Assembly (NCBI GenBank): GCA_943372725.1
Contig: CALRZT010000067.1
Location: 1-16,968 of the forward strand
DNA length: 16,968 nucleotides
Direction: 5' to 3'
Source: CAMDHY01 sp943372725
GTDB taxonomy: Bacteria > Pseudomonadota > Alphaproteobacteria > Rhizobiales > Segnochrobactraceae
Below are positions 8,384 through 16,000 of this stretch, in pieces. The stretch's first letter is position 1. Each line of letters begins with the position of its first letter. The position numbers and the translations under genes were made by a program. The notes below the pieces were generated by a model that did not search any database, had not been told where the DNA came from, and saw only the letters and a program-made list of their open reading frames with translations.

Positions 8384-8392
8384 TTTGTATAG
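8377..8392 (+). promoter_or_regulatory. Palindromic operator over the -10 of the Rieske operon
   Basis: CTATACATTTGTATAG is a perfect inverted repeat with 7-bp arms (CTATACA/TGTATAG) and a 2-bp centre. It covers the -10 hexamer and likely the transcription start, so a dimeric repressor bound here would block polymerase. The TATAC/GTATA halves resemble operators of GntR (FadR-subfamily) regulators, but that assignment is inference. No regulator gene is adjacent. Confidence 0.7.
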
Positions 8393-8440
8393 TTACAGCT
8401 CGGCTGCGCCGGCGGGGTCGCCGCGGCGGGAGGGATCGTC

Positions 8441-9655
8441 ATGACGGAAGCGGCGTTCGCGCGGACCCTGTCGCGTCACGGGGCGGGATCCAACACCGGG
8501 ATTACGGCCTCCGACGACACCAGCCTGCCGGCCTGGCTCTATACCGACGACGAGTTCTTCGAGGTCGAGAAAGAGGCGGTGTTCCGCCCCTCCTGGCAGG
8601 TCGTCTGCCACCTGAACGACATCCCGAAGGTCGGCGACTTCCACACCTTCGACTTCCTCGGCGAGATGATCGTCGTGGTGCGCGGCGAGGACGACCGCAT
8701 CCGCGGCTTCCACAATGTCTGCCGCCACCGCGCCGCCCGCATCGTCGACGGGCCGTCGGGCAACTGCGGCGGCCGGCTGAACTGCCCCTACCACGCCTGG
8801 AGCTACGGCCTCGACGGCAAGCTCCTCGGCATTCCGCAGCGGGCGAGCTTCGAGGGCATGGACCCGGCCAAGCACGGGCTCGCGCCGGTCGATCTGGAAG
8901 TGTTCTTCGGCTTCATCTTCATCCGGCTGGAAGGCGGCGGCCCGAGCGTCGCCGAGATGATGAAGCCCTATGCCCACGAGCTCGAGCCCTACCGGATGGA
9001 GGAACTCGTGCCGTTCGGCCGGGTGACGCTGCGGCCGCGCACCGTCAACTGGAAGAACGTCGCCGACAACTATTCCGACGGCCTGCACATCACCGTCGCC
9101 CATCCCGGCCTGACGCGTCTGTTCGGCAAGGGCTATGGCATCGAGGCCGAGGACTGGGTCGACAAGATGTGGGGGCAGCTGCGCGACCAGCCCTCCAGCA
9201 ACCGCTCCGAGCGCGCCTACCAGCGCTACATGCCCGACGTCGCCCACCTGCCGCCGGAGCGCAAGCGGCTGTGGACCTACTTCAAGCTCTGGCCGAACGT
9301 CGCCTTCGACATCTACCCGGACCAGATCGACTTCATGCAGTTCATCCCGATCTCGCCGACCGAGACGATGATCCGCGAGATCGCCTATGCGTTGCCCGAC
9401 GAGCGCCGCGAGATGAAGGCCGTGCGCTATCTCAACTGGCGCATCAACCGGCAGGTCAACGCCGAGGACACCGACCTCATCAACCGGGTGCAGGCCGGCA
9501 TGGGCTCGTCGAGCTACACCGTCGGCCCGCTCGGCTCCGGCGAGGTGTGCCTCAGGAACTTCACCCGCAAGATGCGGGCGCTGATCCCCGAGACGCGCCT
9601 CGACCGCAAGCCCGCCCGCGGCTGGAGCCTGCACCGCGCTGCCGTTCTCGGCTGA
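8441..9655 (+). CDS. Rieske non-heme iron oxygenase, alpha subunit
   Basis: A 404-residue ring-hydroxylating/demethylating oxygenase. The N-terminal Rieske domain has C94-x-H96 (VCRHRA) and C115-x-x-H118 (CPYHAW), binding a 2Fe-2S cluster. The catalytic domain shows NWKNVADNYSDGLHITVAH (203-221). Here D213, H216 and H221 match the bridging Asp and the two His ligands of naphthalene dioxygenase (D-x-x-H-x4-H). The segment AEDTDLINRVQAG (341-353) likely gives the third iron ligand (D343). Overall layout resembles the one-component-alpha group that includes choline/carnitine monooxygenases and N-demethylases, although those usually have Glu instead of Asp at the bridge. Electrons must come from a reductase or ferredoxin not encoded here. 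GGGAGG at 8428-8433 is a good ribosome site. The gene is followed after 46 bp by a FAD oxidoreductase, apparently in the same operon. The substrate is unknown. Confidence 0.93.
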   Translation: MTEAAFARTLSRHGAGSNTGITASDDTSLPAWLYTDDEFFEVEKEAVFRPSWQVVCHLNDIPKVGDFHTFDFLGEMIVVVRGEDDRIRGFHNVCRHRAARIVDGPSGNCGGRLNCPYHAWSYGLDGKLLGIPQRASFEGMDPAKHGLAPVDLEVFFGFIFIRLEGGGPSVAEMMKPYAHELEPYRMEELVPFGRVTLRPRTVNWKNVADNYSDGLHITVAHPGLTRLFGKGYGIEAEDWVDKMWGQLRDQPSSNRSERAYQRYMPDVAHLPPERKRLWTYFKLWPNVAFDIYPDQIDFMQFIPISPTETMIREIAYALPDERREMKAVRYLNWRINRQVNAEDTDLINRVQAGMGSSSYTVGPLGSGEVCLRNFTRKMRALIPETRLDRKPARGWSLHRAAVLG

Positions 9656-9701
9656 TCCTCTCGACGATTTCGGCGACACTCTCGGGACAGGTGGGCGGTT
9701 C

Positions 9702-11294
9702 ATGACCGACGCGGTGATCATCGGCGGCGGCCACAACGGGCTCGTCTGCGCTTTCTACCTCGCCTCCGCCGGCCTGAAGGTGACGGTGCTGGAGCGCCGC
9801 GGCGTCGTCGGCGGCGCGGCGGTGACGGAGGAGTTCCACCCGGGCTTCCGCAATTCCGTCGCCGCCTACACGGTGTCGCTCCTCAACCCGAAGGTGATCC
9901 GCGACCTCGACCTGCCCCGCCACGGCCTCAAGGTCGTCGAGCGGCGGATGTCGAACTTCCTGCCGCTGGAAGACGGCGGCCACTTCTGCGTCGGCCCCGG
10001 CCGCACGAAGGCGGAGGTCGCCCGCTTCTCGGCGAAGGACGCCGCCCGCCTCGACGAGTATGGCGAGCGCCTCGACATCGTCGCCGACCTGCTGCGCGAT
10101 CTCGTGCTGGAGACGCCGCCGAACGTGGTCGAGGGCGGCTGGCTGTCGGCGCTGCCGGAGCTGATCAAGGCGGGCAAGATCGGCAACCGCATGCGCGGGC
10201 TCGATTTGCCCATGCGGCGCGAGCTGCTGGAGATCTTCACCAAGTCGGCCGGCGACTATCTCGACGGCTGGTTCGAGAGCGCGCCGATCAAGGCGGCGCT
10301 CGGCTTCGACGGCGTCGTCGGCGCCTATGCGAGCCCCTACACCCCCGGCACGGCGTATGTGCTCCTCCACCACTGCTTCGGCGAGGTGAACGGCAAGAAG
10401 GGCGTCTGGGGCCACGCCATCGGCGGCATGGGGGCGATCACCCAGGCGATGGCGAAGGCGTGCGCCGAGAAGGGCGTCGCCATCCACGTCGATGCAGCTG
10501 TCACCGAGGTCATCGTCGAGAAAGGGCGCGCCGTCGGAGCGGTGCTGGCCGACGGCACCACCATCCGCGCGCCAATCGTCGTCTCCAACCTCAATCCCAC
10601 ACTGACCTTCGGCAAGCTGGTCGATCCCGCGGTACTGCCGGACGACTTCCGCCGTCGCATCGGCGGCTGGCGCAACGGCTCCGGCACCTTCCGCATGAAC
10701 GTCGCGCTGTCGGAGCTGCCGAGCTTCGCCTGCCTGCCCGGGCGTACGGTCGCCGACCACCACACCGCCGGCATCATCATGGCGCCGCGCCTCGCCTACA
10801 TGGACCGCGCCTTTCTCGACGCCCGCACCCACGGCTGGTCGAAGGCGCCGATCGTCGAGATGCTGATCCCCTCGACGCTGGACGACAGCCTCGCCCCGCC
10901 CGGCCAGCACGTCGCCAGCCTGTTCTGCCAGCACGTCGCGCCGCAGCTGCCGAACGGCGCCTCGTGGGACGATCATCGTGACGAAGTGGCGGACCTGATG
11001 ATCGCCACCGTCGACCAGGCGGCGCCGGGCTTTGCCGCCTCGGTGCTCGGGCGGCAGATCATGAGCCCGCTCGATCTGGAGCGCACCTTCGGCCTCGTCG
11101 GCGGCGACATCTTCCACGGCCAGCTCGGCCTCGACCAGATCTTCTCCGCCCGCCCCGTGCTCGGCAATGCCGACTACCGCGCGCCTCTGCCCGGCCTCTA
11201 CATGTGCGGCTCCGGCACGCACCCCGGCGGCGGCGTCACCGGCGCGCCCGGTCACAACGCGGCGCGTGAGATCCTCCGCGACCGCAAGCGCTGA
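9702..11294 (+). CDS. FAD-dependent oxidoreductase, PYROXD2/phytoene desaturase-like
   Basis: A 530-residue flavin amine-oxidase/CrtI superfamily protein. The FAD-binding motif VIIGGGHNGLVCAFYLASAG (residues 5-24; G8-x-G10-x-x-G13) ends in VLERR (29-33), followed by GVVGGAAVTEEFHPGF, the GG-doublet typical of this superfamily. The C-terminal flavin-contact segment LYMCGSGTHPGGGVTGAPG is at about 499-517. This C-terminal signature and the length match the PYROXD2-like branch rather than true carotenoid desaturases. No signal peptide or transmembrane segment is visible. The branch has no firmly known reaction; an oxidative desaturation or amine/alcohol dehydrogenation is the safe inference. It is co-oriented with and 46 bp downstream of the Rieske gene, with a GGTGGG-type ribosome site (9690-9695), so it should act in the same pathway. 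The absence of other carotenoid genes argues against pigment synthesis. Confidence 0.88.
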   Translation: MTDAVIIGGGHNGLVCAFYLASAGLKVTVLERRGVVGGAAVTEEFHPGFRNSVAAYTVSLLNPKVIRDLDLPRHGLKVVERRMSNFLPLEDGGHFCVGPGRTKAEVARFSAKDAARLDEYGERLDIVADLLRDLVLETPPNVVEGGWLSALPELIKAGKIGNRMRGLDLPMRRELLEIFTKSAGDYLDGWFESAPIKAALGFDGVVGAYASPYTPGTAYVLLHHCFGEVNGKKGVWGHAIGGMGAITQAMAKACAEKGVAIHVDAAVTEVIVEKGRAVGAVLADGTTIRAPIVVSNLNPTLTFGKLVDPAVLPDDFRRRIGGWRNGSGTFRMNVALSELPSFACLPGRTVADHHTAGIIMAPRLAYMDRAFLDARTHGWSKAPIVEMLIPSTLDDSLAPPGQHVASLFCQHVAPQLPNGASWDDHRDEVADLMIATVDQAAPGFAASVLGRQIMSPLDLERTFGLVGGDIFHGQLGLDQIFSARPVLGNADYRAPLPGLYMCGSGTHPGGGVTGAPGHNAAREILRDRKR

Positions 11295-11324
11295 GGCGGC
11301 GGCGCCTTCGCGGCGTGCCGGCGA

Positions 11325-11753
11325 TCATTCCTCGCCGGGGCGGCCGCGGTGCTTCTTGATGGTGCCACGGGCGGACTTTGTCTCGAGGCGGCGCTTCTTC
11401 GAGGCGAGCGTCGGCCGCGTCTTTCGGCGCGGCGGCGGCGGCGGCTCCGAGGCCTTCTCGATCAGCGCGGCCAGCCGCGCCCGCGCATCTGCACGGTTGC
11501 GCTCCTGCGTGCGGTGGCTGCGGGCGTTGATGATCAGCACGCCGTCCTGCGTCAGCAGATGGCCGCCGAGGACGAGCAGCCGGTCGCGGACCCGCTCCGG
11601 CAGCGACGGCGAGCGCGCCACGTCGAAGCGCAGTTCGACGGCGGTGGAGACCTTGTTGACGTTCTGCCCGCCCGGCCCCGCCGCCAGCACGAAGCGCTCG
11701 GTGAGTTCGCCCTCGTCGAGATCGATCTTCGCTGTGATCTGGATGCGCGCCAC
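11325..11753 (-). CDS. arfB: Alternative ribosome-rescue aminoacyl-tRNA hydrolase ArfB
   Basis: A 142-residue release-factor-like peptidyl-tRNA hydrolase (YaeJ/ICT1 family), which frees ribosomes stalled on non-stop mRNA. The catalytic GGQ is at residues 28-30 within AAGPGGQNVNKVSTAVELRFD. A domain about 100 residues long follows, then a lysine/arginine-rich tail (KTRPTLASKKRRLETKSARGTIKKHRGRPGEE region) that enters the empty mRNA channel in homologues. The length is standard. The start is GTG at 11753, chosen because GGAGG lies 8 nt upstream (GGAGGGCAGGTCC before GTG) and because MARIQITAKIDLDEGEL matches the family N-terminus. The gene converges with the upstream FAD oxidoreductase gene, with 30 bp between stops. 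It is divergent from csbD. Confidence 0.95.
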   Translation of the reverse strand: MARIQITAKIDLDEGELTERFVLAAGPGGQNVNKVSTAVELRFDVARSPSLPERVRDRLLVLGGHLLTQDGVLIINARSHRTQERNRADARARLAALIEKASEPPPPPRRKTRPTLASKKRRLETKSARGTIKKHRGRPGEE

Positions 11754-11905
11754 GGACCTGCCCTCCGGGCCCTGATGCCGCCCGCGGTCGCGGCCTGAGT
11801 AGCGGGGCGCAGCGACAGGCGCAACGGCGTGGGCCGGCGGCGACCGCCGTCGAACTCGTCCGCCCTGCCGCCCGCCGCCCGGGTGCCTTTCGCGCCAGCG
11901 CCCCG

Positions 11906-11931
11906 GGAACCATCCCGCCGGCTCGGCCGTT
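11906..11931 (+). promoter_or_regulatory. EcfG-type (general stress response) promoter of csbD
   Basis: GGAAC (11906-11910), 17 nt and CGTT (11928-11931) match the known alphaproteobacterial EcfG consensus GGAAC-N16/17-CGTT. The element is 47 bp upstream of the csbD start and correctly oriented. CsbD-family genes are typical general-stress genes, which supports the call. Confidence 0.75.
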
Positions 11932-11978
11932 CTTCTCCCGAGCGCAACGAAGCGCGGTTGACGAGAGGAGATACGACC

Positions 11979-12170
11979 ATGGGTAGCACCACGGACAAGA
12001 TCAAGGGCGTCACCAACGAGGCTATCGGCAACGTCAAGCAGGCCGCCGGCCGCGCGACGGACAATCCGAAGATGGAAGTCGAAGGTGCGCTGCAGGAGCG
12101 CAAGGGCGAGGCCCAGCAGGTGAAGGGCGACGCCAAGGACGCGATCAAGAAGACCGTCGACCGCGCCTGA
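11979..12170 (+). CDS. CsbD family stress protein
   Basis: A 63-residue hydrophilic, charged, helical protein: MGSTTDKIKGVTNEAIGNVKQ, AAGRATDNPKMEVEGALQERKGEAQQ, VKGDAKDAIKKTVDRA. It shows the K-G-x-x-x-E/N-x-x-G-x-x-K/A repeats of the CsbD family, named for a B. subtilis SigB-dependent gene. Members accumulate under general stress; the molecular function is unknown. The ATG at 11979 is preceded by GAGAGGAG with 8 nt spacing. An in-frame upstream start is non-homologous. The gene is monocistronic: an EcfG-type promoter lies upstream and a strong intrinsic terminator downstream. Confidence 0.93.
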   Translation: MGSTTDKIKGVTNEAIGNVKQAAGRATDNPKMEVEGALQERKGEAQQVKGDAKDAIKKTVDRA

Positions 12171-12200
12171 TCGAACATCCGGATCGCCTGATCCGCGACG

Positions 12201-12231
12201 GGGCCACTGGAGCAATCCGGTGGCCCTTTTT
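12201..12231 (+). terminator. Intrinsic terminator of csbD
   Basis: GGGCCACTGG (12201-12210), loop AGCAAT and CCGGTGGCCC (12217-12226) form a 10-bp stem with one G-U wobble, followed by TTTTT (12227-12231). This is the clearest Rho-independent terminator in the window. It lies 30 bp after the csbD stop. Confidence 0.92.
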
Positions 12232-12308
12232 CGTTGTCGGCGTCGCCGCCGTCGCGCCGGAAAACAGGCGACCCTGCCGTCGCCGCCCGGTGGTTGCCGC
12301 CCCCGCCC

Positions 12309-13040
12309 TCAGGCGCGCTGGCGCGGCTCAACCGCCCCGGCGAGCAGCGCATCGATGAAGGCTTCGACGATGCGGACGGCCTCGTCGGCCGAGAACGTCG
12401 TCGGATCGAGGCAGAGCTCCAGCCACAGTCCGTCGAGGAGCGCCGTCAACCCCAGCGCCGCGCGCTCAGCCTCGAGCGGCCGGCCCTCCGCTGCCGCCGC
12501 CGCCGCGAGCATGGCCGCGAGCCGGGCCCGGTACGCGGAATAGATTTCGCCGTGCAGCGCCCGGATCTCCGGGTCGCGCCGCACCCGTCCCCAGAACGCC
12601 AGCCAGGTGGCGAGCAGGTCGCCGTCGAGCAGCGGCGGCGCGAAGCTCGCGCGAACAAACGCCGAGAGCCGCTCCCGCGGGTCCGCCGGCGCCTGCGCCA
12701 GGGCGGCTTCGATCGCCTCCGACACCGTCTCGCCGACATGGCGGTAGGTCGCCGCGATCAGGCCGTCGATGCCGCCGAAGTGGTGGCGGATCAGGCCGGG
12801 CGTGACGCCGGCCCGCGCAGCCACGGCGCGCACGGTGGCCGCCCCCACGCCATCCTCGGCGAGGCAGGCGGCGGCGGCCCGCATCATCTCGGCGCGGCGC
12901 ACCTCGGGGAGTTCGCGGGTGAAGCGTGCGCGCGGCGCGGCGGATGGCAGCGACGGCTCGCGCGCCGTGGTCGCAGAAGCAGCCTCCGGAGACGCATCGG
13001 GCGGCCCCTTCGCGGCAGCCCGCCGCGACGGCGTCGTCAC
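12309..13040 (-). CDS. TetR family regulator, BetI-like
   Basis: A 243-residue repressor-type protein. The TetR helix-turn-helix is at residues about 49-95 (RRAEMMRAAAACLAEDGVGAA, then TVRAVAARAGVTPGLIRHHFGG). The ligand domain shows the TWLAFWGRVRRDPEIRALH segment and the ALLDGLWLEL motif of BetI-type C-terminal domains. A 40-50-residue Ala/Pro/Arg-rich N-terminal extension, unlike typical BetI (about 195-200 residues), precedes the DNA-binding domain. The only earlier start is GTG 13040, which overlaps the stop codon of the glgX-malQ fusion as GTGA (13037-13040), so the genes are translationally coupled. BetI controls glycine betaine synthesis from choline, but no bet genes are nearby, so the ligand and targets are unknown. 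The real start could be an internal GTG or TTG; I see no ATG before the HTH apart from M52/M53 inside it. Confidence 0.88.
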   Translation of the reverse strand: MTTPSRRAAAKGPPDASPEAASATTAREPSLPSAAPRARFTRELPEVRRAEMMRAAAACLAEDGVGAATVRAVAARAGVTPGLIRHHFGGIDGLIAATYRHVGETVSEAIEAALAQAPADPRERLSAFVRASFAPPLLDGDLLATWLAFWGRVRRDPEIRALHGEIYSAYRARLAAMLAAAAAAEGRPLEAERAALGLTALLDGLWLELCLDPTTFSADEAVRIVEAFIDALLAGAVEPRQRA

Positions 13041-16000
13041 GACGGCTCGCCCTCGGCCGCGGCGCCGCGGCGGGCGACGACGGCGGCGATGCGCGCCGGA
13101 ATGGTGCTCGCGGCGATCTCCTCGACGCTCATCGACAGGCGCCGGCGCCAGTTCGGCCGCTCGCGGTCGGTGCCGGGCTTGTTCAGCGCCTCGGTCTCGC
13201 CGGTGAGGTCGTCGACCTGCAAGGTCACCAGCCGCGACGGCGTCTCGGCGAGGAAGGCGTGGACCCCGTCGACCACCGCGGCGGTGTCGGTCGTCTCGGC
13301 GGTGACGCCCTTGACGCCGGCCTTTTCCAGCGCCGTGGCGAGCCGGGCCCGCTCGAGCGCCCGCGCCTCGCGGGCCGCCGGCAGGTCAGCGGGGGTGATG
13401 CGGCCGATGTCGACGTCGACCTGCAGGTCGGCGCCGGTCCAGAAGCCAGGGATCGGCGGCAGGTCGTGGCTGGAGGCGGAGGCGACGGCGTCGACCGGGT
13501 AGGACGACGGCGGCCGGAAGCCGGTCTCGTCCTGCTCGAACGGCACGACGCGATAGGACAGCACGCCGCTCGCCGCGAGCTTCTCGCGGAAGCCCTCCGG
13601 CACGGTGCCGAGGTCCTCGCCGACGACGGCGCACTGCGCCCGCACGCTTTCGAGCGCCAGCACGCCGAGGAGGTCGTCGACCGGATAGGCGACGTAGGTC
13701 CCGTCCATCGCCTTCATGCCGGCGGGCACCAGGAACAACCGCGTCAGCGCCATCGCGTGGTCGATGCGCAGGAGGCCGGCGTGGCGCATGTTGGCGGCGA
13801 GCAGGGCCTGGAAGCCGACATAGCCGGTCTCCGCCATGCGCAGCGGGTCCGGCGCCGGCAGGTCCCACACCTGGCCGTCCTCGGTGAACGGGTCCGGCGG
13901 CGCGCCGACCGAGACGCCGGTGACGAGGTCGTCGGACGCCGCCCACGCCTCCGCGCCGGCCGGCGAGGACCCGACAGCGAGGTCGCGGTAGAGGCCGCAG
14001 GACAGGCCGGCGGATCGCATGTCGGCTGTCGCCGCAGCGAGCTGGCGGTCGGCGAGCCATTGCAGGTGCAGGGCGAAGCCGACGCGGTCGGCGTTGGCGG
14101 CGGCGAATGCCGCGACCGCCGGGCTCGCATGGTGGCGCAGCGCCTCCGGCCACGCCGGCCAGCGCTCGTCGGGCCGGCTCTCGGCGATCGCCTCGAAGAC
14201 GGCGAAGCGGCGCAGCGCCTCGCCGCCGGAGGCGACGAAGGCGGCTCGCTCGCGCACCAGCGGATCGTCGACCGGCCGGCGGCGGAACGTCTGGTAGGCC
14301 GCCTCGAGCGCCGCGCGCTTGGCGGCGCGGACGGCGGGGTAGTCGATGAGGGACGCCACCGGCACGGCCGGCAGCGCGGTGGCGTCCGGAACCTTGGCGA
14401 GGTCCAGATAAAGCCAGTCGAGGAAGTGGCGGTCGTTGCCGTGATAGGGGCTCGCCTGGTCCGGCTGCACGGGCGAGAGCGCGTGCAGCGGGTTGATGCC
14501 GACCGTCACCGCCCCGGCGCCCGCCGCGATCCGGCCGAGCATCGACAGCGCGGTGAAGTCGCCGATGCCGGCGTCACCGTTGCGCCGCACCGCGTAGAGG
14601 TGAGTGGCGAGGCCGACGACCTTGTGGTCGCCGGCGAGCGCCGGCGGCAGGTGGCAGCGGCGCGGCGCGATGATCACCCGGCACGACACCGCACCGTCCT
14701 CGGTGACGAGGCGGTGGACGCCGACCGGCAGCGGCGGCAGCGGCACGCGGACCCGCTCGACACCGCGACCGTCGGCGGCGAGCGCCGTGATCCGCGGCGC
14801 GTCGAGACCGATCAGCAGCGGCTGCGTGACGCCGTCGGCACGCTCCAGCACCAGCGCGCGCGGGGCCGGAGCGGCGATGGTGACGGTGGCGGGCTCGCCG
14901 TCGCGGGCGACGACGACCGGCGGCAGGCGGCGGCGGTCGCGGCGCTCGGCGAGCCGCGACAGGCTCGCGCGTGCCTCGGCCGTGGAGGTCGCGGGCAGGC
15001 GCATGGCGGCGAGGATCGCCTGCTTTGCCTCGACACCGACGACGTGGCGATTGCCGGAAACGTCCCACCAGAACGGTGCCAGGCCCGCCGCCGCGGCGAG
15101 GCGGTCGAGCACGCCGGTCTCGATGCGGGCGGGAACGATGGTGGGTGCCGGTGGGCTGGGCGGCGGAGCCGGGGCCGGATCGTGATCCGTGATCAATGAT
15201 CCCGATTCCGGCGCGGCGGCCGGAGCCTCCGACGGGGCCTCTTCCGCGGTCACCGGAGCGACCACGGTCGACGGCTCCAAGCCCCTGGTTTCACTCTGTT
15301 TCCCGGCCTGGAGCAGGACCACGGCACTGCGCGCAGCGACCGGCACCGTGGCGAGACCGTCGTAGCGGCGCGCCATCGACGGCTCGTCGGGTGCGGCGGA
15401 ATCGGCCGCGACACACCAGATCGAGCCCTCCTCTACGTCCGGCACCACCACATCGAGGGGGTCTGCCCCCGCGTGCAGCACCACGACGGCACGGTCGGCG
15501 GCGCGACCATCGGTGGCGGGCGCGTAATAGGCGGCGATCAGCGTGCGGTTGTCACCGTTCTCCCAGTCCGACGGCGCCATCGGCGAACCGGCTGCGGTGC
15601 GCCACTCGACGTCGACGATGCCGCTGTCGTCGACCGGGGCGCCGGTGAGGAAGCGGTCGGCGGAGAGCGCCGGGTTGTCGGCGCGCAGCCGCACCAGCCG
15701 GCCGACGAAGGCGGCGAGGCCGTTGTCGGCGGTTGCCCAGTCGATCCACGACAGCGGACCGTCCTGGCAATAGGCGTTGTTGTTGCCGCCTTGCGTGCGG
15801 CCGAGTTCGTCGCCCATCGCGATCATCGGCGCGCCGCGCGAGACGAGCAGCGTGGTCAGGAGCGCCCGGACGTCGGATGTGCGGGCCGCCTGGATCGCGG
15901 GATCGCCGCTTGGCCCCTCGACGCCGTGGTTCCAGGAATGGTTCTCGCCGTGGCCGTCGCGGTTGTCCTCGCCGTTCGCCGCGTTGTGCTTCTGCTCGTA

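Noticed and set aside
6537..8384. Long minus-strand open frame opposite the GMC dehydrogenase
   Set aside because: It is antisense to a protein with FAD and GMC motifs. It has no recognisable domains.
9702..11294. Carotenoid desaturase (crtI) for pigment synthesis
   Set aside because: The C-terminal signature fits the PYROXD2-like branch better, and no crtB, crtE or crtY neighbours are present.
12309..13040. betI of a choline-betaine operon
   Set aside because: The regulator looks BetI-like, but no betA, betB, betC or choline transporter is in the window. It is coupled to a glycogen gene instead.
12926..15199. Very long plus-strand open frame opposite the TetR and GlgX-MalQ genes
   Set aside because: Its composition is an artefact of GC-rich codons on the other strand. 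The opposite frame holds intact MalQ catalytic motifs.
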